64,000 nucleotides of DNA from a bacterium (GCA_021823625.1 JAKANS010000005.1:1-64000), one strand, 5' to 3'; numbered from the stretch's first letter, positions 45,818-54,819 are shown. The notes: generated by a model not told the origin, from the letters alone. Numbers and translations: made by a program.

Positions 45818-45997
45818 ATGAGCAAGGTCTTTGCAGTGGTGCTGGGGATTTGTTTTGTCGCGCTGGGCCTGGCGACGTTGTGCTTCGCCTGGCAACGCCC
45901 CACGATCTACGGTCTGGCGGTTGGCCCGCTGTTCTTGGTGGCGGGAGTCGCGTGTTTCTTTCACCGCGGGTCTCCCAACCGCCGCCGCCCCGATTGA
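45818..45997 (+). CDS. Small membrane protein, 59 aa
   Basis: Not in the ORF track. ATG opens MSKVFAVVLGICFVALGLAT followed by LCFAWQRPTIYGLAVGPLFL and VAGVACFFHRGSPNRRRP: two transmembrane helices joined by a short polar turn, with a basic C-terminus. It has no recognised family. It sits between HicBA and a large inverted-repeat element; expression is unproven. Confidence 0.45.
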   Translation: MSKVFAVVLGICFVALGLATLCFAWQRPTIYGLAVGPLFLVAGVACFFHRGSPNRRRPD

Positions 45998-46080
45998 CCG
46001 GAGCCTGAATCCACGACCGTTGCTGTCCCGGCGCGGCCGGCCATTGCCAACAGCAGACCGATCACCAAGCCGCCAGGCAC

Positions 46081-46285
46081 GCTTAAACCCGAAAACCGAA
46101 GTCGAGTTGGGGAGCGCACGCGCCCCGCGTGCGGTTTTCGGCGCCTTCGCCGAAAAAGGCTTTGGCCAGAAACCGTGCGCCCACCGCCTGGACCGGGCAG
46201 GCCCAAGGCGCTGGACGCGAGGCGCGTCCCGCCACACCCGAGGGCGGGCGTGCTCCCCAACTTCGGAATTCGGGTTAAAGGGAGT
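46081..46285. repeat. 205-bp inverted-repeat (MITE-like) element
   Basis: The left arm (TTAAACCCGAAAACCGAAGT, then CGAGTTGGGGAGCGCACGCG) and the reverse complement of the right arm (TTTAACCCGAATTCCGAAGT, then TGGGGAGCACGCCCGCC) match over 40-45 bp with a few gaps. Inside is a 9-bp hairpin TTTTCGGCG / CGCCGAAAA. No coding sequence is seen. It fills the 314-bp gap between the small membrane ORF and the M28 peptidase gene. Confidence 0.7.
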
Positions 46286-46311
46286 CGGAGTCGAGCGAGT
46301 CAATGCACCGC

Positions 46312-47958
46312 TTATCCCGATGGATGCGTGCCACCCTCAACTGGCGCCGGGATGGATGCGCCCGTGTTCCCGGAAAGCGCGCGACGCCCGCGCGGCGCAC
46401 AGACCAACCCGGTGGCCAGCGCGATCAGGCCCAGCGAAACCGGGGCGACGCCGATGGTGACCGCCTGGTTGACCAGGTAAAGCGTGCCCGCGAGCAGCAG
46501 CGGCGCCGGCATGGCGGTCAGCACCGCGCGCAGGAAAGTTCGAACGGCACTCTCTTCTCCGCCGGGCACCAACAGAGCGAGCGTTCCCAGCAATGTCGGC
46601 CAAAGGAAGACGTAAGCTGCGGCGGGCACGAACCACGCCGAAACGAGAGTCAAGGCCAGCCACGGCAATAACCCGCCCGCGAGTCGTTCTTCAGGACTCA
46701 GGCCGCGCAGCAGCCAAACGTTCAAGCCCAGCGTGAGCAGCACTGTCCCCAGGGCGAGGCCCGCCAGGTAGCCGTCCTCGAAAGGCAGTCCAACCACAAA
46801 TGGGCCGCGACCGGCCGGATGGTAGGCCTGACGGAGCAGCGCAACGGCGAGGAACCCCAGTCCCGCGGCCAGAACGAAGGACAAGAGACTAACGCCCAGG
46901 CTGCCGAAGCTCCGGCCCAGACGCAGCGATCGTCGCCGCCGCCAGCACGCCACGACGAAAAGGACGGGCGTCAAACATGCCAGTGCCGCGGCCAGGGCTT
47001 GCGGGTAATGGACCAGCCAACCGCGCCACAGCGGAAAGTAAGTCGCCTCGCCGGCATCTTTGAGTTCCTCCAGTTCGGCCGGGGTGGCTCGGCCCAGGGC
47101 GGTGGTCAAAGGCAGAAGATAAGAGCCATAGTGTTGCAGTGTGCGCCGGCTGAGGTTGTCCGGTGTGTCCCGCGGCGTGTGGTAGTATTCGAGTCCGCCC
47201 ACGAAGGCGAAGTTCATCCCCGTGCAACCGGCCTTCAGGAACACAGAGAAATCTGTGTCGTTGGGCAAGCGGCGATAGACTTCCCGGGAGAACGAACAGG
47301 CGACCGGATAGGGACAATGCCGGTTGAGCAGCGCGATCAGCCGGTCCGCGCCGGGGCTGGATTCGAACATCAAAACCGGGCCGTGGTTGCCGCGGGCTTC
47401 CAGGTTCAGGACGACGCGGACGTCACGCCAGAGTTCGGAGTACTCCTGAACGAAGGCGCGGGCCCCCAGCAACCCGTGTTCCTCCCCGTCGGTGAACAGA
47501 ACCGCGACGCGGTTGCGCAGCGGGGGACCGGCTCGCAGCGCGCGTAAGGTTTCCAGAATGGTGGCAACGCCGCTGGCGCAGTCGGCCGCCCCCGGCCCAC
47601 GCGGCACGGAGTCGTAGTGGGACACCAAGAGAATGACCGGTCGGCTGGCGTCGGTTCCGGCGAGTTCGCCGTAGAGGTTGCCGAGCTTGAGTCCGCCTTG
47701 CTCACCCGGAAGTTCACGCACGGTCAGTCCCAGCTTGGACAGATCTGCCTTCAAGTAGGCCCGGACGCGAAGGTTCTCCGCTGTGCCAGCGGGGTGGAGT
47801 TCCCGGGCCATGGCGCTGACATGTTGCCAGGCGCGCTCGGCGGAAAAGGCGTTCTCCGGTGCCTCGATCGGCAGCGGGGCAGGTAGCCACGCCCCGGAGA
47901 GGCCCAAGGCGACAGCAAGAGAACCCAGCGTTAGGCCAAGAACACCGGAGGATTTCAT
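46312..47958 (-). CDS. Membrane-bound M28-family peptidase
   Basis: A 548-aa protein with an N-terminal signal-anchor (VLGLTLGSLAVALGLSGAWL), an extracytoplasmic M28 zinc aminopeptidase domain and about six C-terminal transmembrane helices. Zinc and catalytic residues are in LLVSHYDSVPRGPGAADCAS, LFTDGEEHGLLGARAF, VLNLEARGNHG and EYYHTPRDTPDNLS. The layout is like the FXNA/Pff1 type of membrane aminopeptidase. The tracked start adds 26 residues; ATG 47958 gives the clean anchor. Divergent from zwf. Confidence 0.85.
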   Translation of the reverse strand: MKSSGVLGLTLGSLAVALGLSGAWLPAPLPIEAPENAFSAERAWQHVSAMARELHPAGTAENLRVRAYLKADLSKLGLTVRELPGEQGGLKLGNLYGELAGTDASRPVILLVSHYDSVPRGPGAADCASGVATILETLRALRAGPPLRNRVAVLFTDGEEHGLLGARAFVQEYSELWRDVRVVLNLEARGNHGPVLMFESSPGADRLIALLNRHCPYPVACSFSREVYRRLPNDTDFSVFLKAGCTGMNFAFVGGLEYYHTPRDTPDNLSRRTLQHYGSYLLPLTTALGRATPAELEELKDAGEATYFPLWRGWLVHYPQALAAALACLTPVLFVVACWRRRRSLRLGRSFGSLGVSLLSFVLAAGLGFLAVALLRQAYHPAGRGPFVVGLPFEDGYLAGLALGTVLLTLGLNVWLLRGLSPEERLAGGLLPWLALTLVSAWFVPAAAYVFLWPTLLGTLALLVPGGEESAVRTFLRAVLTAMPAPLLLAGTLYLVNQAVTIGVAPVSLGLIALATGLVCAPRGRRALSGNTGASIPAPVEGGTHPSG

Positions 47959-48200
47959 GGCTGGAAAGCTTGCTCGCCCGGCCGGCACAGGACAAGACGC
48001 AACGCCGCTGCCATCGCCGGCGCACCAACGGCACAAGTTCGCGTGGCGGGTGCGAGGGTGAGGCCCAAACTGGCTCCGCTCTGGCGGAACCGTGCGGGTG
48101 CCGGTGGTGAGGCTCGCTTTGTCGATGCCAGTGGGAACCGAACCGCGGATGCTGGGGACGTGGCTTGCGGGCGAGCGCGAGTGCCGGCACTTTGCGCGGC

Positions 48201-49763
48201 ATGGACGATCTCGGCCACTTGGACGAACTCATGATCTGCCGGCTCGACACCAGCCGTCGGCAGGTTTCGCCGTGCACCATTGTGATCTTCGGGGCGAGCG
48301 GCGACCTCACCGCGCGCAAGCTCATCCCCGCGCTCTATCACCTGCACGGCAAAAAGCTCCTGCCCGAGCCGGTCCGCATTCTCGGCTTTGCCCGCCGGCC
48401 GAAGACGGACGAGTCATGGCGCGCGGAACTCTTCGGCGAGCTGCAAAAGTATTCGCGCACCCAGCCGGTCGATGTGGCGCGCTGGGAGGCCTTCGCCGCC
48501 AACCTCGGTTATTGCCAGGGCGACCTGAACGACCCGGAATCCTATCGCCGCCTGGCCGCGCGGCTGAACACGCTGTCGCCCGCCGAATTGGGCCGCAATC
48601 GCCTCTTTTACCTGGCCACGTCGCCCAGCCAGTTTGCGGAAGTAACCGAGCGCCTCGACGCCGCCAGTCTGCTGCACCGTGACGAGCAGCCGCCGTTCTG
48701 GCAGCGCGTGGTGGTCGAGAAGCCGTTCGGGCATGACCTCGCTTCGGCGCGGGCGTTGAACCAGGAACTCGTTCAGTTCGCCCATGAAGGCCAGATCTTC
48801 CGCATCGACCACTACCTCGGCAAAGAGACCGTCCAGAACATCCTCATGTTCCGGTTCTCGAACGCGATCTTCGAGCAACTCTGGTCGCGCCAGTCGGTGG
48901 ATCACGTCCAGATCACCGTGAGTGAGAAACTCGGGGTGGGCGCGCGCGGCGGTTACTACGAGGAAGCCGGCGCGCTGCGCGACATGGTGCAAAATCACCT
49001 GCTCCAGGTGCTCTCGCTCGTGGCGATGGAACCGCCGGTGTCGCTCGACGCGGAGGCCATCCGCGACGAAAAGGTCAAGCTGTTGAAATCGATCCGGCCA
49101 GTGGCACCGGAGGCAGCCGGCCGCCAGGTGGTGCGCGGTCAGTACACGGCCGGCCAGGTCGATGGCCAACCCGCGCCCGCCTACCGCCAGGAACCCAAGG
49201 TGCGGCCGGACTCGAACGTCGAGACCTTCGCCGCGCTGCGGCTGCTGGTGGACAATTGGCGTTGGGCGGGCGTGCCGTTTTATCTCCGCACCGGCAAAAA
49301 TCTGCCGCTCAGCGCGAGCGAGGTGCGCGTGCAGTTCCGGCCGACGCCGAACGTGCTCTTCGCCGCTCAGTGCGGGCCGCGACTCGACGCGAACGTGCTC
49401 ACGCTCCGGCTCCAACCGAACGAAGGCATTTCACTCCGCTTCAATGGCAAGGTTCCCGGCGCGAGCATGACCGTGCGGCCGGTCCGAATGCATTTCGGGT
49501 ACGACGCGGAGTTTGGCGCGTACACCCCGGAGGCCTACGAGCGGCTGCTGCTCGACGCGCTCGAAGGCGATGCCACGCTGTTCATCCGCCGCGACGAAGT
49601 CGAAGCCGCGTGGACGTTTGTGGATGGCATCCGCGCGGCCTGGGACGACGCGCCGCTGGGCGAAGGCGAGTTTTATCCGGCGGGCACTTGGGGGCCGGCC
49701 GCGGCGGATGAGTTGCTGGTCCGCGATGGTCGCCAGTGGCGCAACCCGCAACCGGTGACCTGA
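48201..49763 (+). CDS. zwf: Glucose-6-phosphate 1-dehydrogenase
   Basis: Oxidises glucose 6-phosphate to 6-phosphogluconolactone with NAD(P), the first step of the oxidative pentose phosphate pathway, in the cytoplasm. The 520-aa protein has the coenzyme motif IVIFGASGDLTARKLIPALY, substrate loop IFRIDHYLGKETVQN with the conserved His/Asp/Lys, and PFYLRTGKNLP. Start at ATG giving MDDLGHLDELMICRL; 12 further residues are possible. The 6-phosphogluconolactonase gene follows after a repeat element, so the two form a pathway pair though the gap may separate transcripts. Confidence 0.95.
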   Translation: MDDLGHLDELMICRLDTSRRQVSPCTIVIFGASGDLTARKLIPALYHLHGKKLLPEPVRILGFARRPKTDESWRAELFGELQKYSRTQPVDVARWEAFAANLGYCQGDLNDPESYRRLAARLNTLSPAELGRNRLFYLATSPSQFAEVTERLDAASLLHRDEQPPFWQRVVVEKPFGHDLASARALNQELVQFAHEGQIFRIDHYLGKETVQNILMFRFSNAIFEQLWSRQSVDHVQITVSEKLGVGARGGYYEEAGALRDMVQNHLLQVLSLVAMEPPVSLDAEAIRDEKVKLLKSIRPVAPEAAGRQVVRGQYTAGQVDGQPAPAYRQEPKVRPDSNVETFAALRLLVDNWRWAGVPFYLRTGKNLPLSASEVRVQFRPTPNVLFAAQCGPRLDANVLTLRLQPNEGISLRFNGKVPGASMTVRPVRMHFGYDAEFGAYTPEAYERLLLDALEGDATLFIRRDEVEAAWTFVDGIRAAWDDAPLGEGEFYPAGTWGPAAADELLVRDGRQWRNPQPVT

Positions 49764-49814
49764 GCGGCGCCGCCTGGCCTGGTGGGGCAAGACTCCGTCG
49801 AGCCGTGCATTTGG

Positions 49815-49960
49815 GCCACTGAGGCGCGGAGACACAGAGTGGGAATTCGGCAAGCAGGAAAGCAGGAAAAGCCTGCCGGCAATTGCTCAGTGTCTGGATT
49901 CTCGCTTTCCTGCTTTCCTGAGTTCCAAATTCAATCTTTGTGTCTGGGTGACTCCGTGGC
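49815..49960. repeat. 146-bp long-inverted-repeat element between zwf and pgl
   Basis: The left arm GCCACTGAGGCGCGGAGACA, continuing CAGAG ... AGCAGGAAAGCAGGAAAA, matches the reverse complement of the right arm, GCCACGGAGTCACCCAGACA, continuing CAAAG ... TCAGGAAAGCAGGAAAG, over about 56 bp with scattered mismatches. The RNA would form a long hairpin. No gene lies inside it. It resembles a MITE or a dispersed hairpin repeat. Confidence 0.7.
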
Positions 49961-50027
49961 CGTGGCTTGCAGCCGCCTTGGGCGCGTTTGCGGACTGCCG
50001 CCGATTGGTTCAGTTTGGCGCTGTCCA

Positions 50028-50741
50028 ATGGCTGAAATCTTCCGTTTTGCTTCGGCTGATGCACTGGCCATCGCGGCGGCGCGACGCCTCGTTGGTTTGA
50101 TCGGCGACGCGCTAACCAGTCGCACGCCGTTCGTCATCGCGCTTTCGGGCGGCCGGATTGCCCGGCCGTTCTACGAGGCGGTCGTGGCCGAATCGTCGCG
50201 GGCCGGAGCAATTTGGAAGCGCGTTCGGTTTTGTTTCGCGGACGAGCGGTGCGTGTCGCCGGATCATCCCGACAGCAATTTCGCCGTGGCGCAGCGGCAC
50301 TTGTTCACGCCGCTCGGTCTCGCGCCGGGTCAGGTGCTGCGGTTGCGGGGTGAAATCGAGTCGGCGATGGCCGTGGTCGAGGCTGAGCGTGCGTTGCGCC
50401 AGCTTGCACCGGTCGAAAATGGTCTGCCGGTGCTCGACCTGGTCTGGCTCGGGATGGGTGAGGACGGCCACGTGGCGTCGCTGTTCCCGAACGCCGGGGT
50501 CGAAATCGTCGAAAGCCGCGCGGTTTACCGGCCGGTCATCGGCCCCAAACCGCCGCCGCAGCGCCTGACGCTGACCTTCGCCATGCTGGCCGCCGCGCGC
50601 GAGGTGTGGGTGCTGGCCACCGGCCCCGGCAAGGGTGCGGCGTTGGCGGAATCGCTGCGGCCCGACGGCCAGACGCCGCTGGCGCGCGTCTTGCGCGCGC
50701 GCACCCACACCACTGTCTTCACCGATCTCGCCGTGGCCTGA
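50028..50741 (+). CDS. pgl: 6-phosphogluconolactonase
   Basis: Hydrolyses 6-phosphogluconolactone to 6-phosphogluconate, the step after Zwf. The 237-aa protein has the DevB/SOL-type motifs FVIALSGGRIARPFYEAV, RFCFADERCVSPDHPDSN and LVWLGMGEDGHVASLFP. The start giving MAEIFRFASADALAIAAAR is preferred over the 82-codon extension through the repeat element. Confidence 0.92.
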   Translation: MAEIFRFASADALAIAAARRLVGLIGDALTSRTPFVIALSGGRIARPFYEAVVAESSRAGAIWKRVRFCFADERCVSPDHPDSNFAVAQRHLFTPLGLAPGQVLRLRGEIESAMAVVEAERALRQLAPVENGLPVLDLVWLGMGEDGHVASLFPNAGVEIVESRAVYRPVIGPKPPPQRLTLTFAMLAAAREVWVLATGPGKGAALAESLRPDGQTPLARVLRARTHTTVFTDLAVA

Positions 50742-50834
50742 AAGCGCGCCACGAACCCGCGTCGAACGCGACGCAGGTCAAGCTTTCGGCGAGCGGGTCT
50801 GGACAGCCGCGGCGCCCACCATCAGTTTTGGCTC

Positions 50835-52136
50835 ATGCTCCGTTGGCGAACACTTATCGCAGCAGCCGTAGCGGTGGCCGCGCACCTGGCCGCGCAAAAC
50901 CTGCCGGACTACGAGCTGCCGCCGATCAACTACTCGACCGCCCTTGCCAGCAACACGGTCTCGCGGCTGCAAGCGCGGCTCGACGCGGGCCGCGGCCGCC
51001 TGCCGCTGGGCGAACCCACGGCCTGTTTGCGCGAGCTGCTCGCCGCGTTGGAGGCGCCGGTCGCGTCGCAGGTGCTGGTGTTTTCCAAAACGAGCCTGCA
51101 ACGCGCGCTGATCGAGCCGCGCCGGCCGCGGGCCATCTACTTCTCCGAGGACGCGTACGTCGGCTGGGTGCCCGGCGGTTTGATGGAGGTCGCCGTCACC
51201 GACCCGCAACTCGGGCTGACGTTTTACCGCTTCGATCCGCGCGACACCACGCAGCCGGTGCGCTTCGCGCGCGACGCGGATTGCCTGTCCTGCCATGCCG
51301 GCTCGCTCACGCGCGACTGGCCGGGCCTGATGGTGCGCTCGGTTTTTCCGGACGCGCACGGCGAGCCGATCGTTTCGGCGGGCACGTTCCTGATCGGCCA
51401 CGACAGTCCGCTGAGCGAGCGTTGGGGCGGTTGGTACGTGACCGGCACGCATGGCGCGGCGCGACATCTGGGCAACGCGATCGCCACCGAGGCAGCCGGC
51501 GGCGCCACGCTGGATCGCGAAGCAGGCGCGAACGTGACGAACCTCGCGGGCTATTTCGCGACGAACCAGTATTTGCGGCCGGACAGCGACATCGTGGCGT
51601 TGATGGTGCTCGAACATCAGGTGGGAATGCACACCCGGCTGGCGCAAGCCGCCCTGCGGGTCCGCAAATGGATGGCCTACCAGCAGAATCTCCAGCGCGA
51701 ACTCAAGGAGCCGGTCACCGACGTGCCGGAAGGCACGGCGCGGCGGGTGGTCGAGACCGAAGCCGGTCGGATTGTCGAACACCTGCTCTTCTGCGACGAA
51801 GCGTCGTTGCCGGCAAACGGGGTTCACGGCGCCGGAGATTTTGAGCGGGCGTTTTGCCGGAACAAATGCGCCGACCCGCGCGGTCGGAGCTTGAAGGACT
51901 TCGATTTGCGCACGCGGCTGTTCGCCTGGCGGTGCAGTTACATGATTTACTCGCAGGCGTTCGACGCTCTGCCGCCGGCGCTCAAGGCGTGCGTGTACCA
52001 GCGCCTGAAAGCCGTGCTGACGGCGTCGGAGCCGCCGAAGCGTTTCGCGCACCTGTCCGCGGCGGAGCGCACCGCCATTGGCGAAATCCTGCTGGCGACG
52101 AAGCCGGACTTGAAGGCCGCGTGGACGGACCATTGA
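50835..52136 (+). CDS. Exported protein with single c-type haem motif
   Basis: A 433-aa periplasmic protein (signal MLRWRTLIAAAVAVAAHLAA). One haem c attachment site CLSCH lies in ARDADCLSCHAGSLTRDWPG, so a covalent haem is likely if the cytochrome maturation machinery is present. The remainder, e.g. PRAIYFSEDAYVGWVPGGL and LMVLEHQVGMHTRLAQAAL, resembles uncharacterised proteins of Planctomycetes and Verrucomicrobia. A role in redox or peroxide handling is possible but not shown. It follows pgl by about 90 bp. Confidence 0.72.
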   Translation: MLRWRTLIAAAVAVAAHLAAQNLPDYELPPINYSTALASNTVSRLQARLDAGRGRLPLGEPTACLRELLAALEAPVASQVLVFSKTSLQRALIEPRRPRAIYFSEDAYVGWVPGGLMEVAVTDPQLGLTFYRFDPRDTTQPVRFARDADCLSCHAGSLTRDWPGLMVRSVFPDAHGEPIVSAGTFLIGHDSPLSERWGGWYVTGTHGAARHLGNAIATEAAGGATLDREAGANVTNLAGYFATNQYLRPDSDIVALMVLEHQVGMHTRLAQAALRVRKWMAYQQNLQRELKEPVTDVPEGTARRVVETEAGRIVEHLLFCDEASLPANGVHGAGDFERAFCRNKCADPRGRSLKDFDLRTRLFAWRCSYMIYSQAFDALPPALKACVYQRLKAVLTASEPPKRFAHLSAAERTAIGEILLATKPDLKAAWTDH

Positions 52137-52166
52137 TTCGCACAATTTACGTACTTTGGGCGGCGC

Positions 52167-52223
52167 GCCGGCTTGCCGCCGGCTGGGCGGGGTCCACCGG
52201 CCCCAAGCCGGTCACAGACCGGC
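52167..52223. repeat. REP-like double hairpin
   Basis: Two short palindromes, GCCGGC-TTGCC-GCCGGC and GCCGGTC-ACA-GACCGGC, lie 23 bp apart in the gap between the haem-protein gene and the GYF gene. The style resembles the twin hairpin at 788-825 but sequences differ. Confidence 0.5.
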
Positions 52224-52349
52224 GCTCCACTCCTTCGGCCGTCTGTGTGGGTTGTGAATTACTCGGGTTAACCGGCACACGGCGCGATTGGCGCCCCGAA
52301 TCAGCGCGGCGCTTGACGCCCTTGGTTCGCGGCCAACACACTCGCCGCC

Positions 52350-53345
52350 ATGTTCAAGATGATCGGCGGCGACGGCCGTGAGTACGGCCCGGTGACCGCG
52401 GACCAGTTGCGACTCTGGATTCTGGACCATCGCGCGAACGGCCAGACGATGGTCCAACCGGTGGGCAGCCTGGATTGGGTTCCGCTCGGCAGCCTGCCCG
52501 AGTTCGCCGAAGCGCTCGCCTCCGCGGCGCAACCCCACGGCGTTCCGCCACCGAAACCGTTGCCAGTCGTCGCGGAGGCGGAAGCCCCCACGCCGTTCGC
52601 GCCCGTTGTCGCTCCGGTGGCGGCCGGTGAACTGCACATCTTCGATTGTCTGGAGCGCGCCTGGCTTCTGTTGCAGCGGCATTTCCTCCTCATCGCCGGC
52701 GCCGCCTTGGTGGTGTGGGGCGTGCAGACTCTTTCCGCGCTGGGCGGCTGTGCCGGTGGACTGGTCAGACTGGCTATTTCGGGCCCGCTCTATGGGGGCT
52801 TGTCGGTGCTGGTGCTTGGCCTCGCGCGCGGCCGATCGACTGGCCTCGGCGATTTGTTCGCGTGCTTCGGCGAACGGTTTCTGCCGTGCCTGGCGATCTG
52901 GCTGGTCACGGAGATTCTTTCCCAACTGGGACTTGCGCTGTGCCTTTTGCCCGGCATTTTCCTGAGTGTGGTCTGGGCATTCAGCCTGCCGCTGACGGCT
53001 GACCGCGGCCTCGGCTTCGGCGAGGCGATCCGCACCAGTTGGCGCGCGGTGCTGCCCCGGTTTTTCACCGTCCTGGGTTTGCTGGCGCTGGCCTTTCTGC
53101 CGGTCGTCGTGTTCGCGGCTTACAGCAGCGTGACGATGGCGGTGCATGCAATGGACGTGCTGGGACCGGTGGGCGCGTTCGATTTCGCGCGGTTGCAGGA
53201 AAAACTCCCGGAACTGGCCAGCCACGCGGCCCGGATCGGATTTCAACAACAGATGGTGCTGCTCTTAAATTTGCCGTTTGCCTGGGCCGCGCTGATGACC
53301 GCGTATGAAGATCTCTTCGGCCGGCGTTCCGCCCAAGCTGCTTGA
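52350..53345 (+). CDS. GYF_2-domain integral membrane protein
   Basis: A 331-aa protein. The N-terminal GYF_2 domain (REYGPVTADQLRLWILDHRA, DWVPLGSLPEF) is a cytoplasmic peptide-binding type fold. A Pro/Ala linker (residues 62-90) follows, then about five hydrophobic helices (LLIAGAALVVWGVQTLSALG, GPLYGGLSVLVLGLA and others) like those of DUF4013/YciC-type proteins. Overlaps the next gene by 41 bp, making a three-gene run of membrane proteins. Confidence 0.75.
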   Translation: MFKMIGGDGREYGPVTADQLRLWILDHRANGQTMVQPVGSLDWVPLGSLPEFAEALASAAQPHGVPPPKPLPVVAEAEAPTPFAPVVAPVAAGELHIFDCLERAWLLLQRHFLLIAGAALVVWGVQTLSALGGCAGGLVRLAISGPLYGGLSVLVLGLARGRSTGLGDLFACFGERFLPCLAIWLVTEILSQLGLALCLLPGIFLSVVWAFSLPLTADRGLGFGEAIRTSWRAVLPRFFTVLGLLALAFLPVVVFAAYSSVTMAVHAMDVLGPVGAFDFARLQEKLPELASHAARIGFQQQMVLLLNLPFAWAALMTAYEDLFGRRSAQAA

Positions 53346-53688
53346 CCGCCCCACCGCCTGGGCTTGCACGGTCACGAACCTGGTCACGCTGCCGGGGTTG
53401 GGCAGCCTGGCCGCCCGGCGCAAGGTTGGCTACGCGCAAGCCGGGCTGGCGCTGGCAGGCTTCGCGCTGACGATGTGGTGGATGCTCCGCACGCTGTTGG
53501 ACTGGTTCGCGTCCGGCGAATTGAAGGCGGAATTGAACTCGACGCTTCTGATCGGCCTGCTCGGTGTGCTCGTGTTCGGGTTGGCCTGGCTCTGGGCGCT
53601 GGCCACGAGTCTGCAATTACACCGGGAGGCCCGGCAAAATGAACGCGCTGCCGAAAGCTCAAAGCCCGAATCTGCCGCCGCTCCTTGA
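53305..53688 (+). CDS. Small membrane protein of unknown function
   Basis: A 127-aa protein with two strong transmembrane segments (AGLALAGFALTMWWMLRTLL and STLLIGLLGVLVFGLAWLWA) and a basic/Glu-rich C-terminus. The segment LVTLPGLGSLAARRKVGYAQ is characteristic of small membrane proteins often found next to GYF_2 and DUF2752 genes. It overlaps both neighbours, so the three are surely co-transcribed. Confidence 0.7.
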   Translation: MKISSAGVPPKLLDRPTAWACTVTNLVTLPGLGSLAARRKVGYAQAGLALAGFALTMWWMLRTLLDWFASGELKAELNSTLLIGLLGVLVFGLAWLWALATSLQLHREARQNERAAESSKPESAAAP

Positions 53689-54097
53689 ACGGCGCGTGCC
53701 TTCGGCCCCGCGCGGCAACCGCTGGCCGGTGGTCGCCTTCGCGGTGTGCCTGCTGGCGCTGGGCGGACTGCGCCTCGCCGTGGCGTGGAACCTGCCTTTG
53801 CCGGGATGCCGGTTTCACGCGGTGACCGGCCTGCCCTGCATGTCCTGCGGATCCACCCGCGCGGCGCTGGCGTTGACGCGCGGTGAGTGGCTGGAGGCGT
53901 TGCGTTGGAACCCGCTGGCCGTCGCCGGTTTTGTGGCGGTGGCGGTGGCTTTCCTGCTTTGGTGCGCGGACGCCGCCTTCGGTTCGCGATTTCTACGCGC
54001 GGCGCGTCAAAGGCTGGGGTGCTTGCCCGGCTGGCGTTTGTTCGCCGCAGCGGTGGCGCTGAACTGGATTTACTTGCTCTTCAGCGGGGGGCGTTGA
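53639..54097 (+). CDS. DUF2752 family membrane protein
   Basis: A 152-aa protein with three hydrophobic helices and the DUF2752 signature PGCRFHAVTGLPCMSCGSTR, which holds three conserved cysteines, followed by ALTRGEWLEALRWNPLAV. Function of the family is unknown. Start ATG overlaps the preceding gene; the tracked ORF start is 25 codons further up in that gene. Confidence 0.8.
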   Translation: MNALPKAQSPNLPPLLERRVPSAPRGNRWPVVAFAVCLLALGGLRLAVAWNLPLPGCRFHAVTGLPCMSCGSTRAALALTRGEWLEALRWNPLAVAGFVAVAVAFLLWCADAAFGSRFLRAARQRLGCLPGWRLFAAAVALNWIYLLFSGGR

Positions 54098-54193
54098 CCC
54101 CAGGCCGGCCGCGCTGCGCCGAGTCCAACCTTTCCTGTGAAAGCAAAGTCGCCTTCGATGGCGCTGCGACTCTTGCTCAGCCTGGCTCCTTCC

Positions 54194-54303
54194 TCACGGC
54201 CCGGGCACCGCCCGGTAGAACTGGGAAGCTGCCCCCGCGTTCACCGGGCACGGGCTGACTGCGTTCGTCAGGTTGTGCCACGGGCCGTTCACCCTTTCGG
54301 CGT
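54194..54303 (-). pseudogene. C-terminal fragment of a secreted protein (FYRAV module)
   Basis: The minus-strand frame reads VNGPWHNLTNAVSPCPVNAG then AASQFYRAVPGP before the stop. This is the end of the module found at the C-termini of many verrucomicrobial secreted proteins. No related sequence lies upstream, so it is an orphan remnant. Within 54098-54820 only this piece and the next fragment are recognisable. Confidence 0.5.
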
Positions 54304-54461
54304 CGGCGGCTTGCGGGTGGTCGAACGCACTGAATGCTGAAGCGGTCCTCAGCATGTCGAACCTGCCGTTGATCGTCGCTATTTGGCGGCGGGTTGAGGC
54401 GGACACACGGACTCCGCCACCAATCCCCGCCGTCGTTCCGCGCGGAAGGTCAAGTAAGTCC

Positions 54462-54715
54462 TCAGGGCGCCTGCCGCAGGTGGAAGAACTGCATCGGGCC
54501 GCTTTGGAGGACCGTCATCTGCTGGAAGCCGGGCGGCATAGAGTCTTGGACCGGCAACCACGGACCGTTCACGCTGGGCGTGGCTTCGACGCCGAAGTTC
54601 ATCCCCGTGGCAGTCCAGTTGAGCTGCACGGCACGCTCGATGCCGACTTGGGGCGCTTCCTAGGTGCGCAGTTCCAGGTTATCGAAGGCGGCTTCCGCGG
54701 CACGCGTAGCCACCG
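54462..54715 (-). pseudogene. C-terminal fragment of another secreted protein with an in-frame stop
   Basis: In one minus-strand frame: AAFDNLELRT, then a TAG stop, then EAPQVGIERAVQLNWTATGM, NFGVEATPSVNGPWLPVQDS and MQFFHLRQAP before the true end. The block on both sides of the stop belongs to one protein (LamG-like domain end plus final module). The 5' part is missing. Confidence 0.6.
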
Positions 54716-54819
54716 CCTGCTATCGCAGGGCGTCAGTGCTACCGCCGATGCCATAGCCGGCAATGTCGTAGTGGATGGAATGAGCTGCTTGCCGCTTGTG
54801 CCGCTTGTGCTGGAGGATT

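Noticed and set aside
50606-51844. 412-aa plus-strand ORF overlapping pgl and the haem protein
   Set aside because: Frame-shifted shadow; the two real genes have motif support (GMGEDGH, CLSCH).
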